The notes: generated from the letters alone by a model not told the origin. Shown: positions 48,144 to 56,891, numbered from the stretch's first letter. The stretch is 57,994 nucleotides of DNA from Pseudomonadota bacterium (GCA_021784755.1 JAJYHM010000037.1:1-57994); one strand, 5' to 3'. A program made the numbers and translations.

Positions 48144-48548
48144 ATGAAGGCGCACGAGGTCCCGCAAGACGATTCGGTCCTCGAGGGGCGCCGTCGCGCC
48201 TGTTACGCTCTGGACGCGCAGGGCCACTATGTGGTGGTGGCAAGCCGCGGCTGGGAGGTGGAGCGCATCGTCAACGAGCACGCCCGGGATGCTCTGCGGG
48301 AGGAACTGGAGGCGGTCCGCCTTCAGGTATTGGCGGGAAAGGTGAGCGCGCTCGCCTACCACATGACGGTCTGCCAGATGGATTACCGGCTGCTCGCGGC
48401 TAACACAGGGTTGTCGCGCTTTCGCGTGCGCCGCCACCTGCGGCCCAAGGTCTTCGCGCGACTCTCGCACGCCGTGCTCGAACGCTACGCCCACGCCTTC
48501 GGCCTGTCGGTCGCGGAGTTGGCGCGCCTGCCGGGGCTAGGGGGATGA
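48144..48548 (+). CDS. Unknown HTH-like protein in the biosynthetic locus
   Basis: 134 residues, not recognised. The N-terminal half (RRRACYALDAQGHYVVVASR, then WEVERIVNEHARDALREEL) looks like a small alpha/beta or helical domain. The C-terminal half (DYRLLAANTGLSRFRVRRHL, then HAVLERYAHAFGLSVAELA) resembles an Xre-type helix-turn-helix. A local regulator is one possibility; an adaptor of the biosynthetic enzymes is another. It is 15 bases after the DarB-like gene, with GGGAGATTCGGGG before the ATG, and overlaps the BtrH-domain gene by 4 bases. Confidence 0.72.
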   Translation: MKAHEVPQDDSVLEGRRRACYALDAQGHYVVVASRGWEVERIVNEHARDALREELEAVRLQVLAGKVSALAYHMTVCQMDYRLLAANTGLSRFRVRRHLRPKVFARLSHAVLERYAHAFGLSVAELARLPGLGG

Positions 48549-49549
48549 GCGCCCCGCGCGCTTTCCCGCACCGGCATTCGGGACACTGCGAAACCGGCAC
48601 GCTCGGGGCGCTCTTGCGTGACCGGGGCTTGGACCTGTCCGAGCCCTTGTGGTTTGGCGTGGGCAGCGGGCTCTTTTTCCTGCACACGGGATTATTGAAA
48701 GTCGGGGGGCTCCCGGTCACGGCCTATCGCGTAGCGCCACTTGCCATCGTCCGCGCCGCAACGCGTCGCCTCGGCATCCGTATGCGCTACGAACGTTTCC
48801 GCGATGCCGAGACGGCTACGCGCCGGCTCGAGGAACTGCTCTCACAGGGGCTCGCCGTGGGCCTTCAGACCTGTGTTTACTGGTTGCCGTATTTCCCTTC
48901 GACCATGCGCTTCCAGTTCAATGGTCACAACCTCGTGGCCTTCGCGCGCGATGATGCGGGCTATTGGTTGAGCGACACGGTGTTCGAGGAGGTCGTTCAT
49001 TGTGCGCCAGAGGCGCTCGTACGCGCCCGCTTCGCGCGCGGCGCCTTCGCCCCCCGTGGTCTCCTGTATTACCCGGAATCGATACCCGACGATCCTGACA
49101 TCGAAGACGCCATACGCGCGGGCATTCGGTCGACCTGTCGGCAGATGCTCGATATCCCGCTCTTACCCGTGGGCGTGCGTGGCATACGGGCGCTCGGGCG
49201 CGACATCGGGCGCTGGCCTGCGCGCCTCGGTGTCGACCGCGCCCGTGCGCAGGTCGCGCAGATCGTGCGCATGCAGGAGGAGATCGGGACCGGCGGGGCG
49301 GGGTTTCGCTTCCTGTTCGCTGCCTTTCTTGCCGAGGCGGGCCTGCGCCTCGTCCTTCCCGCGCTGCAGGATCTGTCGCGGGAGATGACTGCGATCGGGG
49401 ATGAATGGCGGCAATTTGCGCTGGTGGGCGCCCACATCTGCAAGGGCACCCGGACCGACGCGGACGCCTACGGGGAACTCGCGGCCTTCTTGGCTCAACT
49501 GGCCGGACGCGAGGAGCGCCTGTTCCGGGCGTTGCGGGCAGCGATATGA
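48545..49549 (+). CDS. BtrH N-terminal domain / DUF4872-type protein
   Basis: 334 residues similar to the acyltransferase-like BtrH of butirosin biosynthesis, which has a papain/C39-like fold. The N-terminus reads HRHSGHCETGTLGALLRDRG, placing the candidate nucleophile at C15. A histidine follows in FQFNGHNLVAFARDDAGYWL with an aspartate in LSDTVFEEV. The C-terminal half (RQMLDIPLLPVGVRGIRALG, FRFLFAAFLAEAG) resembles DUF4872. BtrH moves an acyl group from an ACP to an amine; here an ester- or amide-forming step on the pathway product is inferred from that precedent. Coupled to the genes around it. Confidence 0.75.
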   Translation: MSAPRAFPHRHSGHCETGTLGALLRDRGLDLSEPLWFGVGSGLFFLHTGLLKVGGLPVTAYRVAPLAIVRAATRRLGIRMRYERFRDAETATRRLEELLSQGLAVGLQTCVYWLPYFPSTMRFQFNGHNLVAFARDDAGYWLSDTVFEEVVHCAPEALVRARFARGAFAPRGLLYYPESIPDDPDIEDAIRAGIRSTCRQMLDIPLLPVGVRGIRALGRDIGRWPARLGVDRARAQVAQIVRMQEEIGTGGAGFRFLFAAFLAEAGLRLVLPALQDLSREMTAIGDEWRQFALVGAHICKGTRTDADAYGELAAFLAQLAGREERLFRALRAAI

Positions 49550-49619
49550 GCGAACCTTGCCATTGCCCCTTATGGCTTTTGCCTAGCCTTGCCCGGCGCG
49601 CGCTGCTACCCTCTTGAGC

Positions 49620-50627
49620 ATGGCCGCTCTGCTCCCAAGACCCGCTTCAGTACCCCTTGCGCGGCCGCCCGCCGAGGCGGAACTCGCGGTCGATATTCAG
49701 AACCTTTTCGGCCGCTATCGGCGCGCCGAGCGCGACAGCATAGAGGACGTGAGCCTGGTGGTGCGAAAGGGTGCGCTCCTTGGGTTGCTCGGGCCCAACG
49801 GGGCCGGTAAGACCACCTTGCTCAGCATGCTCTGCGCGCTCATGCGTCCCCGCTCCGGTAGCATCACGGTGCATGGCTTGCGCTTCGCGGAGGCCCCCGA
49901 TGCCTACAAAGATCTGATCGGGCTTGCCCCGCAGTCGCTCGCGCTCTATCCGCGCCTCACTGCACGTGAGAATCTCGAGGCCTTCGGGCGATTGAGCGGG
50001 CTTTCCGGGGCGAGACTGCGCGAGCGTGTGGCGTTCGGCCTGGAGTTCGCGGGGCTCCAGGACCTGGCTCATCGACGGGTGGAGACTTATTCCGGCGGCC
50101 AGCAGCGACGATTGAATCTCGCTACGACGCTGCTGCCCGATCCACCGGTGCTCGTGCTGGACGAACCCACGGTGGGCATCGATCCTCAATCCCGCCACGC
50201 CATTCATGAGAACCTGAGGGCCTTGAACCGCGCCGGCAAGACCATCATCTATACCTCGCATTATCTGGATGAGGTCGAGCAGTTGTGCGACGAGATCGCG
50301 GTCCTAGACGGCGGACGTCTCATTGCCCAGGGCGCGCTCGGCGCACTGCTCGCGCGTTTCACCGGCAATCGCATTGAGTTGCGCTTCGACCCCCGCACCG
50401 TGGCGGCGGCGGCCGACATCCTGCGCACCATGGCCGGCGTCGAGGATGTGGCGCTTAGGTCGCCGCTCCTCACGCTCGTCACCGACGACCCTTATCGGCG
50501 ACTACCGGCGATCCTGAAGATGCTGGCGCATGTCCATATCCGGCCGCTCTCGGTGGCGGTCGGCGCGCGCGATTTGGAGCAGGCCTTCCTCGCGCTCACC
50601 GGCACGCAGTTGCGGGACGGGTCGTGA
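49620..50627 (+). CDS. ABC transporter ATP-binding protein
   Basis: A 335-residue ABC-2-type ATPase. Walker A is LLGPNGAGKTTLLSML, the signature is YSGGQQRRLNLATTLL, Walker B is VLVLDEPTVGIDPQSRHA, and the H-loop is IIYTSHYLDEVEQL. The C-terminal extension (from about residue 240) follows the drug/antibiotic-exporter pattern. The ATG at 49620 is used; a TTG at 49614 is possible. The permease overlaps its stop by 4 bases. In this locus it probably exports the lipid-like product or inserts it in the outer envelope. Confidence 0.92.
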   Translation: MAALLPRPASVPLARPPAEAELAVDIQNLFGRYRRAERDSIEDVSLVVRKGALLGLLGPNGAGKTTLLSMLCALMRPRSGSITVHGLRFAEAPDAYKDLIGLAPQSLALYPRLTARENLEAFGRLSGLSGARLRERVAFGLEFAGLQDLAHRRVETYSGGQQRRLNLATTLLPDPPVLVLDEPTVGIDPQSRHAIHENLRALNRAGKTIIYTSHYLDEVEQLCDEIAVLDGGRLIAQGALGALLARFTGNRIELRFDPRTVAAAADILRTMAGVEDVALRSPLLTLVTDDPYRRLPAILKMLAHVHIRPLSVAVGARDLEQAFLALTGTQLRDGS

Positions 50628-51814
50628 GACGCTTATCGCAATTACGGGCGGCCTTGGTCAAGGAGACGCTCGGGCTTTTGCGTGACAAGGAGGCCTTGCT
50701 CATGCTGATCGTCATGCCCGCGGTCTTCGTGCTCATCATGTCGCTCGCGCTGCAGGACACCTTCCGCCAGACCATCCCAAGACCCATGCGCGTTATATTC
50801 CTGGCGGGACCGGGAGTGGGTGCGCAACGACTGCTTGCCGCGTTAAGGCGCGAGCATTCTCTGGCGGTAGCCGCGCGGATCTCCCCGGACGACCGCGCCG
50901 AACGCGCGCGCGCGCGTGGCTTGGTGCGCGAGGGGCATGCCGCGCTCGCGGTGGTCTTGGGGGTGAGGCGACATGGCGTGCGGCCACGCACGGCGGTCCT
51001 CTACGTGAACCCGGCGTTGCCGGCCCAGATGCGCGCCCTCGGGATATCGCTTGTGCGTCGCGCCTTCGCGCGCGTCGCCACAGACCAGCTGGCGTCCATC
51101 GTGCGCCGCTTCGCGCCTCACAGCCCCGGTGTCCGGCCCGCGCCTCTGCGTCTCGTGGTGGCTAAAGGCGGGTTGGAGGGCGCGCCCACACCCACATCCG
51201 CGCAGCAAAACGCCCCGGCTTGGGCACTGCTCGCGATGTTTTTCCTGACCGTACCCTTGTCGGTCGCCGTGATCAAGGAGCGCCAGCAGGGCATCATCAC
51301 CCGTCTGCGGGCCTTGCCGGTGCCCTCGTGGGTGCTGCTCGCCGGCAAGATCCTGCCCTATTTCCTGATCAATAGCATTCAGCTCCTCATGGTCCTGGCC
51401 GAAGCCATGTATGTGTTGCCGCTCCTGGGAGGCGATGCGCTCACGGTCGGCCACGCGCCGCTCGCCCTCGTGGTGGTCGCGGCCTCCGCCAATCTGGCGG
51501 CGATCGGCTACGGCCTGTTGCTCGCAACCTTTGTTCAAAGCCAGGAACAGGCGACAAGTTTTGGGGCCGTCTCCGTCTTGATCATGGCCGCCATCGGTGG
51601 CATTTTGGTCCCGAAGATGGTGATGCCGGCGGCCATGCAAGAGCTTTCGGCGATCTCGCCTATGTCGTGGGGGCTGGAAGGATTCCAGGCGATCTTCGTG
51701 CGCGGCGATGGCTTGGCCGGTGTTCTTCCGGATACTTTACGTTTGCTTGGGTTTGGCGCGGCCTGCCTCATCGTGGCGGCCATACGATTTCACCGCGAAC
51801 TGCGGCCACAGTAG
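50624..51814 (+). CDS. ABC-2 type transporter permease
   Basis: A 396-residue permease with one helix near the N-terminus (LLMLIVMPAVFVLIMSLAL), a large extracytoplasmic domain (residues about 45-200, including FLAGPGVGAQRLLAALRRE) and about five helices at the C-terminal end (ALLAMFFLTVPLSVAVIKE, RQQGIITRLRALPVPSWVLL, AAIGGILVPKMVMPAAMQEL). This is the NodJ/YhhJ-like layout. Translation starts at GTG overlapping the ATPase stop. It pairs with the ATPase directly upstream. Confidence 0.9.
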   Translation: MRRLSQLRAALVKETLGLLRDKEALLMLIVMPAVFVLIMSLALQDTFRQTIPRPMRVIFLAGPGVGAQRLLAALRREHSLAVAARISPDDRAERARARGLVREGHAALAVVLGVRRHGVRPRTAVLYVNPALPAQMRALGISLVRRAFARVATDQLASIVRRFAPHSPGVRPAPLRLVVAKGGLEGAPTPTSAQQNAPAWALLAMFFLTVPLSVAVIKERQQGIITRLRALPVPSWVLLAGKILPYFLINSIQLLMVLAEAMYVLPLLGGDALTVGHAPLALVVVAASANLAAIGYGLLLATFVQSQEQATSFGAVSVLIMAAIGGILVPKMVMPAAMQELSAISPMSWGLEGFQAIFVRGDGLAGVLPDTLRLLGFGAACLIVAAIRFHRELRPQ

Positions 51815-51837
51815 AGAGAGACAGGGAAGGGCGGGCG

Positions 51838-52122
51838 ATGGGAGGAGCAACGGTCGGCGATCACGATGAGCTTGTGGCGGCGCTCAAGCAGCTGATCGTG
51901 ACGGCCTGCAACCGGCCCGAGCCTGCGGAGACCTTGGACGAGGATGCGCCGCTCATAGGGCCTGCGAGCCCCTGGGGCCTCGATTCCCTGGACGTGCTTC
52001 AAATCAGCTTGGCGCTCAGCCAGCAGTATGCCGTTCGCATTGAAGACAGCAAGGAGGCGCGTCGCGCCCTGGGCTCTGTGCGTACGCTCGCGCTCTATCT
52101 CCAGGCCGCCGGTGCCGCGTGA
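51838..52122 (+). CDS. Acyl carrier protein
   Basis: A 94-residue acyl carrier protein. The phosphopantetheine serine is S50 in SPWGLDSLDVLQISLALSQQ. The helix I region is DELVAALKQLIVTAC and the C-terminal helix is RTLALYLQAAG. The ATG at 51838 follows GGAAGGGCGGGC; the frame's upstream part lies in the permease gene. It presumably carries chains for the ketosynthase pair downstream and may present substrate to the BtrH-like protein or the halogenase. Confidence 0.88.
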   Translation: MGGATVGDHDELVAALKQLIVTACNRPEPAETLDEDAPLIGPASPWGLDSLDVLQISLALSQQYAVRIEDSKEARRALGSVRTLALYLQAAGAA

Positions 52123-52123
52123 T

Positions 52124-53230
52124 GTGAGGGCGGGTTTCGCAGCTTGGCACATGCGCACTCCCTTTGGCGCGGGGCCGGCGGAACTCGTCCGAGCCTTGCG
52201 TGAGGGGAGGGCCGCGCCACCACGCGGCCTGCCTGCCTTCCCAGGGCAGGACCTGGGGGACCTTACGGCCGCCATGGATCGTGCCGATTTCACGCCCAGC
52301 CCCGGCGCCCTGCGCGCCGCCCTCGCGGATGTGGCGCGGCCGGCGCACGCCGCGCTCCCCGCGCCAGACGCCTGGCTCGTCGTCGGGACCTCCGGCATCT
52401 TCTTTCTGGGTGAATACATGGGGCAGGGCTCCGAGTGGCTAGGGTCATGCGGTGATATAGCTTGCGATCTTGCCCAGGACCTTGGGCTCGAACGCGCGCC
52501 GCTGACCCTGTCCACGGCCTGCTCGTCGAGCGCCAACGCTTTGTTATTGGCCGCGCAGGCGATCGCGCGCGGCGAGTGTCCGTCCGCGCTGGTCGTGGGT
52601 TTCGAGGCCTTGAGCCCGATCGCCTTGAACGGTTTTCGATCACTCATGCTCCTTGATCCACGCGGCTGCCGGCCCTTCGACCGCCATCGCGCCGGACTTC
52701 ACTTAGGCGAGGGTCTGGCCGCCTTGTCCCTGCAGGCGTCCTCGCCCGATTTCCGCGGCGCGCGCGCCGTCATCCTCGGCGGGGCCCACGTCTGCGCCGC
52801 CATGGGGCCGGCTGGACAGGCGCCGGACGCCGACGCCATGCACGCTGCCATGTCCGAGGCCTTGGGCGCGGCCCAATGCGAACCGCGCGATATCGTGGCC
52901 ATAAAGGCCCACGGCCTGGGCTCGACCGATAGCGACGAGGCCGAGGCGGTCGCCTTGCACAGGCTCTATGGCGCCCTGCCGTCCGTGACCAGCCTCAAGG
53001 GGAGTTTCGGCCACACCTTGGGGGCGAGTGGCGCCCTTGAGACCGCAGCGTTTCTCGCCTGTCTCGAGGCGGGCTTCGTGCCCCCGGCCGCAGGCTTCGA
53101 GGCGGCCGATCCGGCGCTTTCTCTGGTGCCCCTGCGAGCACCCCTGGCCGCAAGGTCGGGTCCCTATCAGCTCAATTTCTTTGGCTTCGGGGCAAGCTAC
53201 GTCTCTTTGATTGTGGGCTTCGAGTCATGA
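52124..53230 (+). CDS. Beta-ketoacyl-ACP synthase (KAS I/II type)
   Basis: A roughly 368-residue elongating ketosynthase. C133 lies in TLSTACSSSANALLLAAQAI; the two histidines are in IKAHGLGSTDSDEAEAVAL and GSFGHTLGASGALETAAFL. All catalytic residues are present. The start is uncertain: GTG at 52124, one base after the ACP stop, fits homologues (VRAGFAAWHMRTPFGAG); GTG at 52112 is an alternative. It overlaps the chain-length-factor-like gene by 4 bases, as in type II polyketide systems. Confidence 0.87.
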   Translation: MRAGFAAWHMRTPFGAGPAELVRALREGRAAPPRGLPAFPGQDLGDLTAAMDRADFTPSPGALRAALADVARPAHAALPAPDAWLVVGTSGIFFLGEYMGQGSEWLGSCGDIACDLAQDLGLERAPLTLSTACSSSANALLLAAQAIARGECPSALVVGFEALSPIALNGFRSLMLLDPRGCRPFDRHRAGLHLGEGLAALSLQASSPDFRGARAVILGGAHVCAAMGPAGQAPDADAMHAAMSEALGAAQCEPRDIVAIKAHGLGSTDSDEAEAVALHRLYGALPSVTSLKGSFGHTLGASGALETAAFLACLEAGFVPPAAGFEAADPALSLVPLRAPLAARSGPYQLNFFGFGASYVSLIVGFES

Positions 53231-54156
53231 GCCGCGCCATTTACTTCCATGCCCCCGCAACCTTCGCCCGTAGTCGCGTATTTGATGACCGCTCCGGGCC
53301 GGAGGCCTTCGATCAGGCGCTCGCCCTGCGCGTCCAGGATCTCTGCGGACGATCTTTGCGCCAAGCCTCGCGCTTCATCCACCTGGCCGCCGTAGGCGCT
53401 CTCGCCTCAGTCCGCGAGGCCACGCCCCCAGCATCCACCGGGGTGTATCTCGCCACGGGCCTCGGCGACCAAAGGACTCCGGCGCGGGTCTTCGCGCAGA
53501 CGCGGACGGGCCCGCCCGCGGTCTCGCCGTTCGATTTCGTTAACATGAACAGCAACACGGCGACCTATTACATTGCGCGGCTTGCGGGCCTCGCCGGGCC
53601 CAACCTCACGATCAGTCAAGGGGTCTTGTCCTTCGAATGGGCCCTTCGTCAGGCCTGCATCGCGATCGAGGAAGGCCTCGACCACGCCCTAGTCGGAGGC
53701 GTAGACGAAAGCGCCCCCTCGATCGCGGAACTTGAACGCCGCTACAAGCCTCCCCGCGGTGAGAGCCCAGGGGAGGGGAGCGCATGGCTCATGCTCTCGA
53801 CTGAGTCCGCACGTGCCGTGGGTCGCCTCGTCGATATGCGCTGGCTCAACGCCCCGCGCGCGGCCGATTGGCAGCGACTCCACGAGCGCCTCGTGGACCT
53901 TGCCGCCCAAGGTCCTATCTTCGTGTCATCGGGGTCACACGTGCCACGGCCCTTCGTCACCGAGCTTGTCGACCGTCTGCCCAGGGCGACGCTCCGCACC
54001 CCAATGGCGGACTGCGGAGACTACCCCACGTCCTCGGCTTATGCGGTCGCCCAAGGTCTGCGCGACCCTTCTCCGCGCCCCGCCACTTTGCTCCATATAT
54101 CGGCCGACGGCCGCGGGCGCTTCGTGACCCTCCTCTGCCATACCGGGCACGCCTAG
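53227..54156 (+). CDS. Chain-length-factor-like ketosynthase partner
   Basis: A 309-residue ketosynthase-fold protein without the nucleophile: at the place of the catalytic cysteine stands Q131 in NLTISQGVLSFEWALRQA. Replacement of cysteine by glutamine is the hallmark of chain-length factors (KS-beta). Other family features are FDFVNMNSNTATYYIARLAG and HALVGGVDESAPS. It is somewhat short and lacks one usual histidine region, so it should act only as a heterodimer partner of the preceding synthase. Overlap of 4 bases with that gene supports the pairing. Confidence 0.8.
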   Translation: MSRAIYFHAPATFARSRVFDDRSGPEAFDQALALRVQDLCGRSLRQASRFIHLAAVGALASVREATPPASTGVYLATGLGDQRTPARVFAQTRTGPPAVSPFDFVNMNSNTATYYIARLAGLAGPNLTISQGVLSFEWALRQACIAIEEGLDHALVGGVDESAPSIAELERRYKPPRGESPGEGSAWLMLSTESARAVGRLVDMRWLNAPRAADWQRLHERLVDLAAQGPIFVSSGSHVPRPFVTELVDRLPRATLRTPMADCGDYPTSSAYAVAQGLRDPSPRPATLLHISADGRGRFVTLLCHTGHA

Positions 54157-54319
54157 TCGTGCAGCATACGTCCAGGACACTTCGTTCTCTTCGCCAGAAA
54201 TATGCCGCCACCTACACGCCTTCGCCTACACAGTTCCAGCGTTGCAAGATCCACAACCCGAGGACATGGGCCGCAGTAAGGACTCTTACGATCATATATT
54301 CTCGGGACTACCATAATCA

Positions 54320-54348
54320 TTGGCACAACCTTTGTTACCTGCTAGAGT
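54320..54348 (+). promoter_or_regulatory. Promoter for the lipoprotein gene
   Basis: TTGGCA (54320-54325, 5/6) and TAGAGT (54343-54348, 4/6) are 17 bases apart, 35 bases before the ATG at 54383. The surrounding 54250-54380 stretch is clearly more AT-rich than its neighbours. Confidence 0.5.
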
Positions 54349-54382
54349 CATTTACTGAAAAAGCACAAAAACGGGAGGAGTT

Positions 54383-54793
54383 ATGAAGAAGTGGAAACTA
54401 TTGGTATTCGTGGCACTAGGCTCTTTGAGTGCCTGCGCGACCCCATCGGGTGGGGCCTCAGTAGGCTCGGGGAGTCATCCGGCGGCTAAGACGCATGCCA
54501 AGCACACCGCCTACCTGAATGGTAAGCCGCGTCCCGGCAGCAAGTTCGCCAAGCTCCGTCCCGGAATGAGCCGGCAAGAGGTCCAGGGCCTCATCGGGCC
54601 TCCGACGAGCACCGCCGGCCACATCACCGGCAAACAATTCATCCCCTTCTATTTCGGTGGAGATACCTATAGAACCGATTGGTACTACAAAGGCGAGGGA
54701 GAGTTGACGTTTTCCCAGCGCTACTTCGGTAGCCCTGCCGAGGGTCTCATCTACATTCGCGTAAACCCTAAGGAAAGCGGATATCACAAGTAA
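54383..54793 (+). CDS. SmpA/OmlA (BamE-like) lipoprotein
   Basis: 136 residues with a lipoprotein signal: KKWKLLVFVALGSLSACATP, lipobox LSAC, cysteine 18 or so. The mature part contains FAKLRPGMSRQEVQGLIGPP, the SmpA/OmlA motif of BamE-like outer-membrane lipoproteins, then KQFIPFYFGGDTYRTDWYYK and LTFSQRYFG. The GGGAGGAG ribosome site is strong. It is not the usual bamE neighbourhood; it lies between the biosynthetic genes and the halogenase and may be an accessory lipoprotein for product placement or simply a neighbour. Confidence 0.82.
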   Translation: MKKWKLLVFVALGSLSACATPSGGASVGSGSHPAAKTHAKHTAYLNGKPRPGSKFAKLRPGMSRQEVQGLIGPPTSTAGHITGKQFIPFYFGGDTYRTDWYYKGEGELTFSQRYFGSPAEGLIYIRVNPKESGYHK

Positions 54794-54805
54794 GCCTTAT
54801 CAGTC

Positions 54806-54833
54806 CCACGGGCGGCGTGATGCCGCTCCGTGG
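54806..54833. terminator. Hairpin after the lipoprotein gene
   Basis: CCACGGGCGGC (54806-54816) and GCCGCTCCGTGG (54822-54833) pair fully apart from one bulged base, with a 5-base loop. There is no T tract on either strand. It lies between two convergent genes and may stop or stabilise both transcripts. Confidence 0.4.
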
Positions 54834-54878
54834 TTCCAACCCGAATAGCGCGCCGCTTGCGTCCGCCCGGCGCGGGCG

Positions 54879-56192
54879 TTAGACGCGAATACTGACGCGC
54901 CGTCTCTGCCAGGCCGCGATCGAACGCCGTGGGTTACGCATTTGGTTCCAGTAATAGATGGCCTTGAAGGCCGCGACCGAACGCCAGATCGGCGTATTCC
55001 CGAAGATGTCTCCCGCGAGCACAGATAACAGCGCTTCTTTGACCCGAAAGATATTGCGCGGCCCCATAAAAAGATCGCGCATGGACGGGTGATTGATCCG
55101 GTAGATGAACCAGGACAGCTTCCTTAGTCCCCCACGCATCGCCTGCTCATAACCCTTGAGCGCGGCTTGCGCCTGTGCGGGTTTCCGCAGGCTTGTATCC
55201 ACCGCACCGGCAGCGGCGAAGGCGCTCTGCATGGCGAGCAGGACTCCCGAGGAGAAGACGGGATCGATGAACGACAAGGCATCGCCCACAAGTACGTAGT
55301 TCGGTCCGTAGGCGCGCTCGCAGAAGTAGGAAAAGTTGCCTGTGGCTTCCACGGGCGTCACCATCTCGGCGGACGCAAGACGCGCGGCCAATTCCGGGGC
55401 CTGCGCGATGATGTCCCGGAAGAACGTTTCGACATCGGTGCTGCGCGTCTTCATGTAGTAGGGCCAAGTCACCGCCCCCACGCTGGTCGCGCCGTCAGGC
55501 AGCGGGATGAACCAAAGCCACCCGTGTTGGAACCAGAATATGGAGATATCTCCCTCGGCCTCGCCCTCTTGCCGTATGGCCCCGCGAAAGTGCGCGTATA
55601 GGGAGGCGCTGTTATGACGGGGATTGCGGTACTTCATGCGCTCACGGTTGCCCATGAAGGTATCGCGCCCCGACGCGTCTATCACGTAGCGTGTATGCCA
55701 CGTCCGGCCGGTTGCCGACCCGTCGTCGGCGTGCACGAGCGAACCCGCATCGGCGGGCGCGTTCTCGACGCTGCGCACCCGACAACCCTCGATGACGGTG
55801 GCCCCATTGCGCGCCGCGTTTCGCAACAGGACCTCATCGAATTCCGAGCGCCGCACCTGATAGGCGTGCGGCATGGTCTTGTCCCAGGCATCCTTGAATG
55901 CGAACGTCTGGCTTGTATTTTCATGCCAGGGCGAGACGAATTGCACCCCGCGTTTTACCATTCCAATCGCGCGTATCTCGTCTGCGACCCCGAGTCGGTC
56001 GAAAAGTGGGAGATTGGCGGGCAGGAGCGATTCGCCGACATGAAATCGTGGGTGGTGGTCTTTTTCCGCCACCACGACCCGATGCCCTTTTTGGGCGAGC
56101 AGAGCGGCGGCAGTCGATCCCGCTGGCCCTCCGCCGATTATGAGTACATCGCACTCTTCCACAGTAGCTTCAGATTGAGTCAGACCCGCCAT
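54879..56192 (-). CDS. Flavin-dependent halogenase-like FAD oxidoreductase
   Basis: 437 residues of the tryptophan-halogenase/geranylgeranyl-reductase-like flavoprotein group. The FAD motif is VLIIGGGPAGSTAAALLAQK near residues 16-35, and FHVGESLLPANLPLFDRLGV follows. The halogenase signature G-W-x-W-x-I-P is present as GWLWFIPLPDG near residue 230. LVGDALSFIDPVFSSGVLLA is the C-terminal FAD contact. The set resembles carrier-dependent halogenases of phenolic natural products (Clo-hal or CndH branch). It runs against the biosynthetic genes. Halogenation of the aryl product is inferred; a plain oxidoreductase remains possible. GGGAGG precedes the start. Confidence 0.78.
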   Translation of the reverse strand: MAGLTQSEATVEECDVLIIGGGPAGSTAAALLAQKGHRVVVAEKDHHPRFHVGESLLPANLPLFDRLGVADEIRAIGMVKRGVQFVSPWHENTSQTFAFKDAWDKTMPHAYQVRRSEFDEVLLRNAARNGATVIEGCRVRSVENAPADAGSLVHADDGSATGRTWHTRYVIDASGRDTFMGNRERMKYRNPRHNSASLYAHFRGAIRQEGEAEGDISIFWFQHGWLWFIPLPDGATSVGAVTWPYYMKTRSTDVETFFRDIIAQAPELAARLASAEMVTPVEATGNFSYFCERAYGPNYVLVGDALSFIDPVFSSGVLLAMQSAFAAAGAVDTSLRKPAQAQAALKGYEQAMRGGLRKLSWFIYRINHPSMRDLFMGPRNIFRVKEALLSVLAGDIFGNTPIWRSVAAFKAIYYWNQMRNPRRSIAAWQRRRVSIRV

Positions 56193-56891
56193 TCCATCCT
56201 CCCGTTTTTTATAAGGGCAGCCCGTCCCTTCGTGCTTGTAAGGCTACCTCGCGCGCGATGCGCCGCGCCGTTCGCAATGCCATACCGCAGAATGTCCTGC
56301 CACCGCGCCTCAGGGTTGTCGTAAGCACCCCAAACGCCCGCGCCGCCCCAACGCGCTTCTATGGCGGCGAACGCTGTGCCCTCGGACGCTTGCTTCATGA
56401 GGTGCCGCAACCTCGCCTGCCCTGGCCGAGACGCGCCATGAGCATGGCACCTCGCCGTGCGCATGGGTTGATATCGCTCAACTGGTAAGGCGGTCCTCGG
56501 ACGTGACGCTCGCGTCCTGGCCGGTCGGTGCACCTCGCGGCGGGCAGAGATTCGCCGCTCGCGCTTTAAGCCAAGGCCCGTCGTGGGGGGTCGACTGGGG
56601 GAAGCAATCATGCCGGGCCGGACTGGCCGTACCTCTGTTGTAGAGGCAGGAAAATAGTAACGGGGTCGAGGTGGGGCCTGATGAAGGTTTGCCGCTAGGC
56701 CTCGGCCTTTGGCATACTGCTCAGGACGCTCGGCGGGAGCGCTATTGGGGGCGCACGGGTCCGTGCGGGCGCGGAGGGGGTTCCCGCCCGAAGGTCCGCT
56801 TAAGGGGCTTATGGCGGGGCCTGCAGGGTGCTGCACGCAGGGTGGACGGGCTTCGGGTCGCTTCGACCTGGGACGACCAAGGGGAGGGGGC
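56193..56891. other. Intergenic region between halogenase and methyltransferase
   Basis: About 700 bases between divergent genes. A long minus-strand open frame (56836-56180) overlaps the halogenase start; only its last 75 or so residues look protein-like (FAAIEARWGGAGVWGAYD) and no family was recognised. TATAAA on the minus strand (56213-56208) could be a -10 for the halogenase, but no -35 is properly spaced. A tRNA-D-arm-like string near 56474 is discussed under rejected items. Confidence 0.4.

Noticed and set aside
56466..56540. A tRNA-like D-arm string (TCGCTCAACTGGTAAGGCG) near 56474
   Set aside because: No T-loop (TTCRANTC), no matching acceptor stem and no 7-base anticodon loop could be found around it.
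56180..56836. A 218-residue minus-strand frame overlapping the halogenase start
   Set aside because: Most of it is proline/arginine-rich low-complexity sequence, no family was recognised, and a TATAAA-like element and the halogenase ribosome site lie within its end.
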